Shown here piece after piece: positions 1 to 13,400 of a stretch of DNA of 64,000 nucleotides. The translations under genes were made by a program, and so were the position numbers. The notes under the pieces were generated by a model. It saw only the letters and a program-made list of their open reading frames with translations, was not told the origin of the DNA and searched no databases. This DNA is from Augochlora pura (lineage: Eukaryota; Arthropoda; Insecta; Hymenoptera; Halictidae), in NCBI RefSeq assembly GCF_028453695.1, contig NC_135774.1, forward strand, positions 496,001 through 560,000, written 5' to 3'. Positions within the stretch are counted from its first letter, which is position 1, and each line of letters starts with the position of its first letter.

Positions 1-2087
1 AGACCGGGCTCGGCTGAAAAAGATCCGATTCTAGGGGCAGAAGGCGGCGGCGACGATAATTCAACATCGTTAATCCCGTCGGCGTATTAGTAACCCTTAA
101 CTCGCGTGACCCCGCATCGCCGTAATATCCACCCCATTAATTGCAATTAAGTAAATCCCCGCGGGGCCGGCCGCGTTGATCCATTATAGCGCGAGCGCGC
201 GCAACTCTGCGTTCTGCACGCTTTCCGTGCCGCCAGCTCCGATCCCGGCGCACTCGATGCCCTCACGAATCTAGTCGATTACGCGCGGAAGAATATTCGC
301 GGCGCTCGTGAATCATGTCCGACTACCCCGCTCAAACTGCTATCGCTCCAAACAAATTATACGCAGCTATTAGGAACTTCAAACATATTCGCCGTCGATA
401 AGTACGGCAAATAAAATCGGTTTAATACGCAGATTAATCGAGTTTGCTCGGTGATAGAAAATCTGTTTCGGCTTCGCTGATCGCTTCTGCGTCCAGCCGC
501 TCCGAGCCCGGACGATTTCCCTTTTGTCCGAGTTCTCTCCCGCTGACAGTGAAAAAGAGGTCGTTTACAGCCAGTTAAAACACGCTCGATCAACGTTCCC
601 CTCTTCTAACGATACGTCGTAGAAGGCGTTGCCTTCGAGCGGTCCAGGAACGAACGAAGAATGAAAAATTGCGGACGATTCTTCCTCGTAACGACCCCGC
701 CAAAAGCGATTTTCGAATTGCTACGGTCGCGTAGGAAACCATTTCCGAAACATTTATAAACAGGACGTTCGATTTTTACTTCCACGAACAGCCCTACGCG
801 AACTCTGACCATAACCTAAATGACCTGAAAGTAACCTAATCGTGCTTGTACTTCGCGACTCGACGCATCGTTTGAAAAAGAATCCGCCTCGGGTTTGGAG
901 GTGCCGTGGTCGCGTTTGCTTAATGGATTACAACCGCGGTTGCGATTATCGGGCAGTCGTCGCGTCTTGTCCCATCGCGGCCCGTCGAGCTCCGTCGCGA
1001 CGGTCGTATCGGGTGTCGGATGTTCTGACGGCCTTACCTGTCACGGCGTGCATAGAAGTTGCGTGCAACGCGGGGTAATCTACGGGCCATTAGCCACGAT
1101 CCTCCGTAAGCGGCGCACGCGATACACGCTCGGAATATCGAGTGTCTCAGAGGGAACTCTCCGAGGGAGCAATCCGGACACACGAGACACTTCCTCGTGC
1201 AAGCGACGGCCATCCAGCTAGTCGCATCCTTTCATCGACCTTTCTCTCTCTCGCTTGCTCACTCACGCAGACGCGCACACACGCGCACACGCTCAACCCC
1301 ACCCCTTGTTCGTTCCGCCACCCCTTTATTTAGCCCTAAAATTCTCCGGGATGGTACTGCCGGCCAGGAAAGGGGAAGAGGAAGAGAGGCCGATACCGGA
1401 GATCTGGAGGCCGAAGGACGAGCTGCATGTGGCAGCTGTGACGACCTCGTCACGTGGCGCACGTGCAAGTGCAACGAGACCTAAAAGAGGAACCCTGCTC
1501 TGAAACGGGAGAATCAGCCCGGGGGAGCTGGATCGCCTGAAACATTCTTTTTTTTTCTGGTTCGCTCTTTTTATTCTTTTTCCCGACGATCTGGAACACG
1601 GAGGAAGAGCGTTGCGCAATATCCGCGTCCACCGAGCATCGGGTCCGGAACTAATGCCGCGGCAATTCGTGTAACCCTTTCCATATAATTATCGAGTCAT
1701 TTCGCAAGGATGTCCAATGATTTATAAAAATGTATCGAGCTGCTCTGCCTTGGCCGGTCCAGGGGAAACGACGGCGGCAACGTTTCGAGAGCGATTCTTC
1801 GATCGACGGTCTATCGATTCCCGGCAATTTTCGCGGCTGTCTGCTCGATCGGCCCGTCATCCCCTCCGGTCGAAATATATAAATTAACGCAGTTACGTAG
1901 CACCCCGCGGCCGTTGGCCGTTCCCCTGTTACACCTGCGTTCGGGGCGCTGAGCGCTGACAATTACCCGGCGATCGATGCATGGCCCGGGGGGATGAAGA
2001 GCGGCACCGAAAACGGCCACGAAAACGAGGAACCTGCGAAGAGCTGCATATTGCGGCTGGAACGCGAGATCGCGAGAACGCGAGAAT

Positions 2088-2126
2088 GGGGGAACGGGAG
2101 AACGGGAGGGAACGGGAGGGAACGGG
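2088..2126 (+). repeat. G-rich GGGA/GGGAAC repeat
   Basis: Seven runs of three or more G separated by 1- to 5-base A/C-containing spacers make an imperfect purine-rich tandem repeat. The pattern fits a G-quadruplex-forming sequence on the + strand. Confidence 0.6.
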
Positions 2127-3893
2127 AGAACGCGAGGGGGAGGCCACCGGTACGCGTATCCGTCGGTATATGTGCCAAATTGCAGGTAATTGCCGACCAT
2201 TTGTTCGCAAGGGCGCACAGTCTCTTCGCCTGCGCCCTTTTTCTGCGACCCCTCGTAACTTCTTTGCCCCTGCTCCAAGCAATCTTGCCGTGCTCCACCT
2301 TCTTTGAAGCACGTTTATGGTCGAGCTACGATAACGCGTGCTCGATACAATCCCTTGACATACCGAAATCTTTTTGCTCGATTATCGTCGCGGCGATCGA
2401 AACGCTTTCGTTGGTAATCGTTTCTTCGAATAGATTAAAGATTTATATTTTGATCTGTTTCCAACGTTTCGCCTAGATTTTCGAATCCCGAGACAAAGTC
2501 GTCGGCTAGGTTCTCCGAAAGTTTGGTCGGTCTCTCAACCGGTTCGGCTCGTGCGCGCAGTTTTTCTACGCAGAAACGTCGAAAAGGCAAATTACTCGCG
2601 ATTAGCCCTCTGGATACTCCACGAGGGACTTACTGGGCTCTGGCGGCTCCTAACTGCTCTCGAAACTTGTAACTCGTTTTTTCTTTACGCAAATTGCGCA
2701 CCGGAAAGTGCGCTGCTCTACATCGTTTTAGCAAAAAGCTGCATCTTCTTGCCGCGAGGCAGCTGCGGTTCGGACTCGCTGGCGATAATCGTTGAAAGAG
2801 GGAGGTGCAACGGGGCGAGTCTCCGACTTTCAGGATACGCGAGAGAATACGGGAAGAATCTATTTTTACGTTAACGTTAATTTCTCAATCGACGCGAACA
2901 TGATTTTTCCGGAAGTGAAATGAATTGATCCGATTTGGCCAGGAACGGTGCTCGACGAATGACGGACCGTTCCATTTCGAGAAGCAGCAAATGGCGCAAC
3001 GCGTTTCGATAATACAGCACGAATCCGGACCCGGACTCGGCCGCGGACACGTCTTTGCACTCGGCGGAGCGCGAATTTGAGGAATCGCTCGAGACGGTAC
3101 TTCGAAGGCGAGCGCTTTGCATATTACATTGTAATATCTCTTCCCGGCCGGGTGCAGGGAGATCGTAAATGGCCGGGAGAGGAAAAAGGCAACGAGGAAG
3201 ATCGGATTTCTGCCGGGCGATCGTCGCCCCGCGCCGATATTTTAACTGTTATCCGAGGCGATGCGACAGGAGCGAATCGGTCGTGACTTTATTATCGCCG
3301 CGTGGGCGTACCCCGGTCATCCCGACGACTATTCGCGCGCACGCGAACAAATGCGGCGTGGGTTACACGGCTTCTAGAGGATTCGATTCGATTCGATTCG
3401 TTTCGATCCGGGGCTGCTCCGACAACGTCTAAATTGTACGATTTTGCTCGGATCATACTTTCCCGCGAAATTACTCGGCCCACGACATTCATCCTCTGCG
3501 AAATCACGGATTTTCAATAGCTAAACGAGATGAACTGATATAAGAATCACGGTGCTACCAACGGCGTCTTAATAATTACAATCTTTCCTCGTGATAAACG
3601 ATAACTGAAGAAAGAAGTTTTTCGCGTATTTTAAGGTTTACGCGAATTCGCAAGAGTCGCGGCCATTGGAGGACCGTGGCCCGGGGTTCGAAACAGCGAG
3701 CACGATTTACAGAAATGGGCGCGTGTCTTTTCGTGGCCTCGGGTCCGCAACCCATTGGACCCATTGGGTGCCCGTGCCCACGCAACGGGCATCCATCAAC
3801 GGACAAAACGGCGAAGGACTCTGCCGAGTAATGCCGACTCCAGAAAAAGTCCGTGAACGGCAACGGGGACAAGGGGGTGAACGCGTGGACGAC

Positions 3894-3977
3894 GCGAAGA
3901 GAAGCGAAGCGAAGAGAAGAGAAGCGAGGCGAGGCGAGGCGAGGCGAGGCGAAGAGAAGCGAAGCGAAGCGAAGCGA
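3894..3977. repeat. (GCGAA/GCGAG)n pentamer microsatellite
   Basis: About 84 bases of near-perfect 5-bp units, a mixture of GCGAA, GAGAA and GCGAG. Long open frames crossing it on both strands (poly Arg-Ser-Glu-Ala or Leu-Ala-Ser-Pro types) are artefacts of the repeat. The same GCGAG unit recurs in the opposite orientation at 38433-38475. Confidence 0.9.
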
Positions 3978-6436
3978 CGGGCCCTGGGAGCATTCTTAAG
4001 GGCCTCGTAAAACCGGCAAAGTGCCATGCCGCCACCCACGTGCCTTCTCGAGAAGCGAGAAAATACGTCCGCGGCACGGCGAAGACGAGGCAGCTGGTAT
4101 ATCGACCCTGCCGGTCTATTTGACTTTTTTAATTTCGTCGATCCGTAACCCAGGCTCGCGGTCGTGCTGCCCGTCGGGACGAGAAGGATTGTCCGTGGTC
4201 GGGCCGGGATGCGCCGCTTTCCGCCAGGAACGCAGGATTTCGAGTCGTCGACGGTTTTTGAAAGCTGTTGGTTCGATCGAAACGCGACGCGACCACTAAA
4301 ATTATCACGACGACTCAAAGGTTATTAGGCCTGTCGTGCAATTCCCATCAGCAACTAACTGCGGAGCAACGGCTAGGAAATCGACGATAAATCGGAGCAG
4401 GAGCCTTTCACTGGAAGCGGGACGACGGCTGCCTCGTTGTTCCGAGCCCTCTATTTGTCGCTTGAAACGAATCGTTCGAGAACGTCGACGCGGCCCGACG
4501 CTACGGGTCCGGCTCCTCCGCTAAACAAGCGACCCTCGAGGACCTCGCAAAGGATCACCGGGGCGCGTCAAATCCTCGGAAGATGCTGAATGAATTGCCA
4601 CTACAAAGTCACTCGACGACGCCATACAAACTCGGTTTTACTCGGCGAGGTTCATTCAAAGTGCTTTTGGCAACTACAATCGATGTCCATTCTCAGGGTC
4701 GTCGATGAATTTCGCGTTTCTCGAAGCTCCACTTTTTGTCCGTTCCACAGAAAAGCGACTTCTTCCTTTTTAATGGGAGTTTCCGAGAACGGAGAAATTC
4801 CGATCGAACCCACCGCTTCCCGACTTCCTGCCATAGTTTAACTTTGCTCGTGCCGTGGTGGAAATAACGTTGGACGCGCTACAATCGATCCAAGGCAAGG
4901 CCGCGAAGAAAGAAATCGATTCTGCTAGGTTCTTTTATTCGACGAATAAAAAATCCTGTATCTCGTACAAGATTGCTTTACGATTATACAACCACCGCGA
5001 GACGTCAATTTCGTCCCTCGAAAGTTACCAAAATAATTGTAACGCTCCCTATTCGGTGGTAAGATGTAGATAGAAAAATGATTGGAATTCTTTCGGTCGC
5101 CGAGTATAGACCGACGTATTGGGAACAAAATGGTAACGATTTCTAAACGCGGAAGCTCTTTGAACGGCGGGGATCTCGAGTTCCCAATGGGCATTTCAAG
5201 CGACGGGAATGAAAACAGCAATAACCTTCGGCCATTTCTCGAAAAGCCGCAAAATGGAAAAGGTCGAACGGTGCCGGCGTGGCATCGGGCACGACAATTA
5301 CTTAGCGCGATAAAGGAACAGTGGGAGTCGAGAAGTTGAGAGTCGATTCGCTCGGCGTCGTTTTACAATAGGATCGTCACGGTTAAACGTATCGTTGCCG
5401 GTCGCGACGACGAGGGTGCGACAAAGCGACTCGGTGCAGATGGACCATTCGTCAAAAATGAACTTCGAGGATCGATGAACTCGAAAACCGGAGGCAAGTT
5501 GGAACCCGAATCGCTTTCGTTCATTCAGAATCTGTAGCCTATTCCGACCTAAACGATTCTCAATTTCTTTGGGAACGTCAACTAAACGCCAACGTATCTT
5601 TTGGAGATAATAACCCACGCACACCTAGGCAAGGTTGCCATCTTCTTGCTCGCAATCTTTGCAAAGGTCGGTAAGCGCGCACGGTTGGTTCTCGCTTCTC
5701 CCGCAAAGTAGTGGGTAAAAAAAAACGCGTGGCCACGCTTTACGTAAAAATTCGTCGTTTCCGCGAACAGATGGAGAACCGCTGGGAAGGAAGGAAAGGT
5801 GGAGGGCGAGGATCGAGAAGCCTAATGTCCCGCGAGCCACGGACCCGCCGAGCGCGGAGCGGCGAGTGGCGAGCAATTTGAAAGTGCGACAATGGGAGGA
5901 GAACCGGAGGAACGCCTTCTCGACTCCGCTGAAATTCGAGTGCACTCAACTTCGAGCTCCGCGACAATGCGAAAGTTATACGACCCTGCTGAAATCGTCG
6001 TTTGCTGCACGGACAGCGACCTTTCGAAAGCAGATACTTTGAAGATAGTCCGCCAATCTCTGTTGCGTTTTACGCGCCTTAAAACGTAGGTGTCGCTGCT
6101 GTCTTTTAATAATTCGTTTCAGAAAGTTTTCGTTACATTGCGACAAAGGTCTCTTCCTCTTGTCTCCTCGATTTCGTCTTTCTTCCGATTTCTTCGAATC
6201 TGATCTCCTATTGCGTCGTAACAATTATACAAACATTTTCTGTATGCTCGATGTCTAGGTGCAGAGGGGGCATGTCGGCGAAACCGTAAAAATTCTAAGC
6301 GTGTCCGTAAACCTTGGCCCGGGCAGATGAAAGCGATCTCGAAGGGTGGTTCGCGGCGAAGACAATGGATCGGATTTCTGCGATCGCGGCGCTCGACGCG
6401 GCGAGAAAAGGGAGAAAAGGGAGAGAAGGGTGGGGG

Positions 6437-6462
6437 GACGACGACGACGACGACGACGACGA
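6437..6462. repeat. (GAC)n trinucleotide repeat
   Basis: Eight consecutive GAC units follow a G-run. On the + strand this reads as an Asp run, but the surrounding frame is not gene-like. Confidence 0.85.
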
Positions 6463-8001
6463 AAAAGAGCATTGTATGCCCTGCGCCCACGGATCTCCCC
6501 TAGCTGAGATGTTTGGCATATTTGTCACATTCGAGTAATTCCACGGTGGTGTGCACCTGCCGCGGCACGAAAACAAGAGGACACCGGGAGAATTCATGGT
6601 GCGCGTAGAGAATAGGCAGAGGCGGCCCCGAGTCATTCTTATTTGTTCGTCTCGGCCGCGTATCTTCGGGCCTAATCGCTCGGATCCAAAAACTCGCCGA
6701 ATCTCGCTGGAATTTTTGGGCCAGAAACGAATCTTGATAAAAATCGTCCCACCGTCGCGTCGTCGGTCTCTGCTCCGGCTCCCGCTCCCGCTCCCGCACC
6801 CGCTCCAACTGCGTGGAAACGAAACGAGGACCGACGAAATCGAGACGAATGCCCGCGATACGCTCGTAGAATGGTAATCATTCGAGGAACACGCGAGAAC
6901 AACGCTCGGCTACGAAACGAATCGTTTACGGACACTTAATTGCTTCGATTACACCGGGCGCTTTTTAGGCACGTTTCGCGTCCTCGACGACGAAAATCCA
7001 AGGAATCGCGATGTTCGTGTGCGCAATACGTTATCGTACAATGCGACTATAGAAATGCATTGGTCGAGCCGGTCGAACGCTCCTCGACGCGGCGCGGTCC
7101 TCGCGTATCTCCGCGGGCATCGCGGGCATCGCAGGCATCTCGGGCCCGGGGAATTTCGAATAATTTGCTTGGGTCGTCGCTGAGAATTTAGACCGTTTAA
7201 TACCGGGTGACCGTTGGCGCAGTCGGTGCTGATCACCCGGGTCAGCTTTGTCACGGTAAAACCAAGCTCGTCGGGGGTGAAAACGGTCGCCTCGTACCCG
7301 TCGGCCGGCAATTACTTTACTTGCGCGCGCGCGTCAGGACCTATTCGGACATCCGGACTAATCGTCCTCCTTAAATGGCTGGCGCGGCGCGGATTCCTGC
7401 GCCGATGTCTGGACCAGACAAGGTCGACCGTTTTGCCAAGGATTTACCCGCGAGAAAGAAACCGAGGCTGCATAAGCTGCGGCAAGAAGCGGCGCCGAGT
7501 CGGGTCGTGATCGTTCTCGAATAGATTCCATTCGGTTAATTTCGTTCTTCGAGGGTCTTGGAGCGATGGGCGCCAATGCGCGTATTCCGGAAGCACAATA
7601 GGTGAGGAGTCTGCAACTCGGACTCCGATCGATCCTCGAATCAATTTCTATGGAGCAATTTAGCGAGCCGGGCCGGGCCGGGCTGGGCGCGGGAGCAGTT
7701 CGAAAATCGAAACCGTCGTTTCATCCCTTTCTCGTGGAAAGACCGACTCCGTAGTCTCCGAATGAAAAAGGTCCGCCACGCGGGCCGACTGGACTCCTCC
7801 CGAGCGCGCGAAATGGAGCAAAACGAGCCGGAGGATGTTCCCGAGGGTCTCGAGATCGATTCCGTCGTCTACCCCCGGTAGGTAGGTCCTTAATGACTCG
7901 TACAAATGAACTTTCGGTAAAAAGGAAGACGAACTGTTCCGGCGCGGCGCGGCGCCCACGGTGCAAACGGCAGCCACTTATCACGGCCGTGACGGTGCCC
8001 C

Positions 8002-8024
8002 GGGGGACGGGGACGGGGATGGGG
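8002..8024 (+). other. G-quadruplex motif
   Basis: Four runs of at least four G (8002-8006, 8009-8012, 8015-8018, 8021-8024) are separated by two-base loops AC, AC and AT. This fits the standard G3+N1-7 pattern with very short loops, which generally gives stable structures. No gene is evident next to it. Confidence 0.7.
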
Positions 8025-9592
8025 ATGCCGGGAATGGAAGAGGACTGAAATCCGCCGTCGTTTTCATCTACCGGAGACTCCATTTCACGGTATAACGCCG
8101 CGCATCCTCGCTAAGATAAAAGCTCCTTCTCCTCGAAGAGCTGGCTAACGAGATGGCTTTCTTTATTTTTCCAAGGATGAGCCGCACCGCGTCGATACCG
8201 AAAAAAATTGGACGAGCCACCGATGAAGACCTTGACGCTGACGAGACGGATACGATTCGGCCCGACAGAGTCGATAAGCTGACTGAACAAGGTGTTTTAA
8301 GACAAATAGTCGCCCGTGCCGATCGACTCGCGAAGCGAGTCTCGAAATAGCGAGTTTAATCGCAAATCCGGCCAGACTACGCATTTAGGATCGCTATTTC
8401 TTAATTAAGGAAACCGATCCTAGTAGTAAAGTTTGATCGTCGACTCGATCCCATCGCTATCCGGAACAAAATTTGTTCGGAGCTTGATCCTGAGATCGGG
8501 CACAGCTGCTCGAATGCCGGCGTCCTCTCATATTCCTGTATTCGTACTCGGTATTCCGTAATATCGGCGGATCCCTGGGAAATATTTATTCGAGCTCGGA
8601 CAGTCTCGTTCTGGGTGTCCGATGGGTCGAAACAGGCCGGAATACGGTTTTTGCGAGCGGCCGCGATTCATCGACTTGGAATCTATCGATTTACAATGAG
8701 GCCGCACGGTCCGCGGTAGCTGGAAGCTGGTCCCGGTAAAAACTAGTATTGGATTAACGCGCGAAGGGAGACCGCGAGTTTTTCGGCGAGTCGGGCCAGT
8801 CGCGAACAAGAGATTCGAGTTTATGAAGATGTCCGGATCATGTAGACACATGTCACGGTAGACGACGAGTCCATGCCCATCCCTGTTCCTCCCGCCGCGA
8901 AATCTTCCCCCTCGATCCGCCTTTTATCCAAGTTGTTTTCGAGTATCGCCGAGAGTTATTCGTTGGACCAAGATCTTTGGACGACGCGTTTCCAACGCGA
9001 TCGGTACTCGAACAGCTCCGGTCCGCTCATATTGTCCAGCCTGTAGGAATTATTGGAAAGCGACGCGTACTAATTGTGACGTCTATGCTCGTTATATCGG
9101 TGCCAATCATGGTGGAAGAAATTGCCAATTCCGACGTTTAAATAATTATCGTCCTCGAACGCGATACATTGACGAGCGAAAATAAATTCGTTCAGGAAGG
9201 CATGGGCATTACGGGAATACGCGTCCGATCGATACGCATCCTCCGGGTCTTTATTTCCGCTTCTGGTTAAAAACGGCCTCCTCTACGGCCAGCTTCCCCC
9301 TTTTTCGCATGTCAGGCTAAACGACGACATAATATACTCCGGAACTCGAACGACGCGTCAGCAGGGGAGAAACACCAGCCTGATTCAGAGCCACGACTTT
9401 GAAACTCCACAACTCTACGACTCCACAAGCCAGCAATTCGTATACAAATGAGATACTTGAGTGGCGACACTTCATAACAAGGCGATCCGAAAACTGGTCC
9501 GGAAGCCACAGACGCTTCTCCCCTATATCCGTGGCCCCTCTGTTTTGCCCCAAGTAGCGCACATATCGTCAACGAAGGGGAAGAGTCTTTTT

Positions 9593-9633
9593 GTCACCAG
9601 TCACCGGTCACCGGTCACCGGTCACCGATCACC
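9593..9633. repeat. 7-bp GTCACCG tandem array
   Basis: Five GTCACC(G/A) units plus a partial sixth. The period places GGTCA cores seven bases apart, the geometry of a DR1 nuclear-receptor element, but a simple repeat explains it equally well. Confidence 0.85.
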
Positions 9634-10439
9634 ACTGGCAAGTGTAACGGACTCCAGAGGTTGAAAGTCGAGCGAGTATCGAATGGAAGGTTCGCGAAAC
9701 TGGTACACTGCGACCAACATAGTTTCCTAAACTAAACCGATCGAAACTATATAAATAAACGTTTGTCGCATTCTCCGGCAAGTTTAAGGAAAATCGAAAA
9801 CACCGAAAAAATACACGAAACGATCGTTCCACGAAAAGTTGACTAAATCGAAGGTCCCATAGGAATCGAAGAAAATCAAGATTTCACGGGGATTACAAAA
9901 ATTGTAGGTTGCAAGTGTAACCGAAACGGAACAAATGGCATGATAAAAAGAAAGGAAAGGTTCGCTAAAGGTGCAACAAAACTGGTGGGTTTCGATTCGC
10001 CGACTAAAAAAGGCGGCGGCATACGAGGGTCCGTAGAAAATGATCCCGCTTCTGCAACCGAAACGCGCAAGATGGCTGCATCGCGGCGCGCACACGAGCC
10101 GACTGGTCCGACAGGAGTATGCGAATATTAAATACATAAACCTATCCCGTGTATTAATCGCGACAGCACGGGGCGAGCTCATTCCGGCGAGGACACGGTC
10201 CCTGGCTTTACGGCGAATCGCTGAAAAATGACCCCACGGCGTCGGCGTCATTAAGCTTCATTTACAATCCACACCTCATTATGATACAGCGGCACGAACA
10301 CTGGAGGGGATACACCCTTCGAAATTAGTTAGGAAAAAGCAGCTAACGACTGGCGGCGTCGACGACGACACCGAGAAAAAATTACTCCTCTCGACTCCGC
10401 TCGGTTCCTCTCGGCTCTGTTCGGCTCGACGCGACCAGG

Positions 10440-10475
10440 CCCTCTCGGGCCCTCTCGGGCCCTCTCAGGCTCGGC
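10440..10475. repeat. 10-bp GGCCCTCTCG tandem repeat
   Basis: Three to four copies of a 10-bp unit, the last with one substitution. No associated gene is seen. Confidence 0.7.
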
Positions 10476-13400
10476 GCGAACCCGGCGAAAGGAGAGACGC
10501 GCCGCTGCCGTTCTCGGCTCGAGCTCGAGCCCGGGCAATCGGTCATGATTTCGTTGGTTTTTGCTCATCAATTCAAGCCACGCCGCTTCTTTTCCAACCC
10601 ATCGACCGTGTCCCCGAACGATAGTCGCTAACAACGCTCGCGGAGATTCGAGGCTTCGCTTTTTGTCGGGGGGCGACTCGCGGCGCAGCTCGCCCAACGA
10701 TAGCGATCGATAGAGATCGATCATCGCATCCCTTTCGCGGCCGAACGGTCCGATCACGCTGATCGAAAAATCTACGGAAACGTCGTTTGTTCGGCGTAAT
10801 AGAAATCGAAAAGTTTCAACAATCTTCTTGGTCACCGTACTCTAACTACCTCCCAGCATCCATCAACATCCGATAGCCCTGGACAAGAACCCCTTCGAGC
10901 CGAGAACTCGTGTCGAAACGATCGTCGAACGCGGCGTTCACACCTCAAAAGACCCGTCGACCCCTTTCTCACGGCACCCTTTGCTCGCAGCACTGATTTC
11001 TCATTTGAATGCCGCGCATCGTGCACCGGTGGTATGGCCCCCCGCCGATTCGGATAAACCCGTTTAATCGAAGCGATCCTCGCGCGTCAAAGAGACGACC
11101 CCGAGGCGGATCGAGAGCCGGGGGAAGGGGGCTGGAAACGAAACATCCCTGAACGCGACGCGTCCTACCGCGACTCGTGTCGCAACAGGTTTCACGACCC
11201 TCGAGAAATCATCGCGAACCCGCAGAAACGTAGAAACCTGTCAACTATTAAACTCGAACCAATTAACAAAAATATCGAAGATGCCACAAACCAAAGCGGG
11301 AAGAATACGAAGGACGACAATTGGCCGAGTAGAATTAGTTTTGTCAGCGATCGAGCGAAAATCCGCAATCGTTTCCGCGAGCACCTCGGCTGGGCAGCCG
11401 TCCGAAATAAACACATCGAAGCGTACGGACGACGCGTCACGTAGGATCGTATCATCCTTAAACGACGTAGCGAAAGAGTCAGCGAAATTGAAGATGCCAG
11501 CCGCGTCTAGACGCTGTCTCGTCAAACTACCCGCGTCGACGCTTTATCCAATTGACGATAATAAGCGGCATTCCCGCTGTCAACGACGGAAACGCGTATT
11601 ATCCTACTACAAACCTTTCATACGTTTAACCACCGAGGACCACCAGATAGCCCGTGGAATGCTCGAATCGTTGCCTCGTTGCGCGATCCTCCAAACGAAT
11701 CCGATCCTTCCGAGCCAAAGCACACTCTGCCGCGAAATTTGTACGCACGCAACACTGATTGGGGAAACCGTGAATCTAGAAAAAAACGACGGAAGATGAT
11801 TTTAAATAAATCGGTGACTCGAGGCGATGCTTTGCTAAAAAGAAAGACAGGATTATTTTTGCTAGGTCGACGTTGAAATAGAACGGGATGGACGCGATGC
11901 TTCTTTGCCAAGTTCCATTGCGTCGCAGCGAATGAAACTATCGTTACGGACACGTACCGACAAGCGACACCGAGCGATGCAACATTTCCACGTTTGTACC
12001 TAAATTCCTGCACCCGATGCACGATTTTATCTCGCGTGCCAAGGCGCGCTCCGCGAGGCATTCGCCCGGTGGAATTCCATCTATCGTGAAAGAATGATTC
12101 TCTTCGAACCGGCCATCGAGACCATCCGGATCGTCGGTTTTTACGAGAGCGCGCGCGCGACGACGATTCGCCGTCCTACGCCATATTAGGTCGCTATCGC
12201 GACCAACTTGTCTGCCAATAAATGTTTTACGCCACCAACGACGAGCAATCACGTTCAACGAGCACGCGCGCGCTTCGCTAATTGATCTATACGAATATAC
12301 GCGACAGATCGGTCAAATCATTTTAATGCCACGACTCGCTCGCGCTCTGAAAGAAACGGGAAATTAGCGAGGAACTCCTTCAACTTTGTATTACCGAGTT
12401 CGGAAGACTCGGACACCTGCCGTGATTTACAGTCGCGAACTTATGGTTGCAGGATCGGCTCGAACGTTGCCTGCCGCGCGGTCCCCCGAGAAACCGCGCG
12501 AGACATACGATCGCGATACCGGATCACGAGAATTGCCAGCGTGAATCACGCGAACGGCGCTTTAAAGTCGCGAGCGCGTCCGTCGGGATCGCAGGAATCG
12601 GAAGTCGGAAGCGACGAGAACGAGGAGAAGAAAACGAGAGAGAAAAACGTCGAGTCGACTATATCCTTTATTATTCGTTTCGCCGCGTCAACGGTTGTCG
12701 GCGGACGATTCACAGGGTCCGGTTGTTGGTAGCCGCGTGGCTCAACGTGCTACAAGAAAGTAGTTTGCTCGACGATAACGAGAGGACGAGGACCGAGCGC
12801 CGCGCGCGATTCCAGTTTCGATAAATAATCCGCGCGCGACCGACGCTTTCAGGGGGACTTCCCCAGCCGGTGGAAACGAACCGATCTTTCAGACTTCTTC
12901 TCGATTTTTAGCCACATGAACTGTGCACGGTCCCGTGCGAAACGAAGCTTCGCCGACCGTCTCTAATATTATTGATTTCTGCAAAAAGGCGAATTCGATG
13001 TTTCCAACCGGTTACATGAGTCGCCGTCTTAACACGCGGTGGAACAACGTGTAACCCGTGAAAAAAAGAAACGAGAGGATCGAGCCGAAAGAGGGATCGC
13101 GGGAAAAAGGAATGGCTAGAGGAGCGCGAAGGAACGGGGGAAGGGCGGAGGGGCGGAGGGGTGCGGCGGACGGAGCGCGCGCGAAACAGCGGAAAAGAAA
13201 GAGAAAAGAGCGACGATTTTATCGCGCCGATGTTTGGACCGGCGCGGTGCGGCGCGCGGTACGAATACTGACATTTTTTCAATGATATCTTCTTACTCCT
13301 CCCAATTTGTAATGCAAGTCTTAATAAATAAAGTCCTCCCGGTGGACTCGGTCCACGGGCTTGTAAGCCGAGAAGATACGCGGGCCGAGATTAACGGAAG

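Larger units (their letters stand above)
1..9300. other. Gene-poor CpG-rich intergenic DNA
   Basis: I see no exon that I can support here on either strand. Open frames are short, rich in Arg/Ser and without family motifs, as expected of CpG-rich non-coding DNA. The stretch holds a G-rich tract at 2088-2126, a GCGAA/GCGAG pentamer array at 3894-3977, a GAC array at 6437-6462, a compact G-quadruplex motif at 8002-8024, and an 8-bp inverted repeat (7203-7210 with 7233-7240). It could be a distal intergenic region or a long intron of a gene whose exons lie outside the window; the sequence does not decide. Confidence 0.6.

Noticed and set aside
3707..4318. 203-codon open frame on the - strand with Leu-Ala-Ser-Pro repeats
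   Set aside because: The repeat is the translated GCGAA/GCGAG microsatellite; the flanks show no domain.
7203..7240. 8-bp inverted repeat CCGGGTGA/TCACCCGG with 22-base loop
   Set aside because: Short stem, no family resemblance and no flanking duplication; many such stems are expected in GC-rich DNA.
11281..11799. 172-codon ATG frame, with an open antisense frame at 11241-11525
   Set aside because: No motif, no signal peptide and no splice partner. One such frame is expected by chance in a window of this size and composition.
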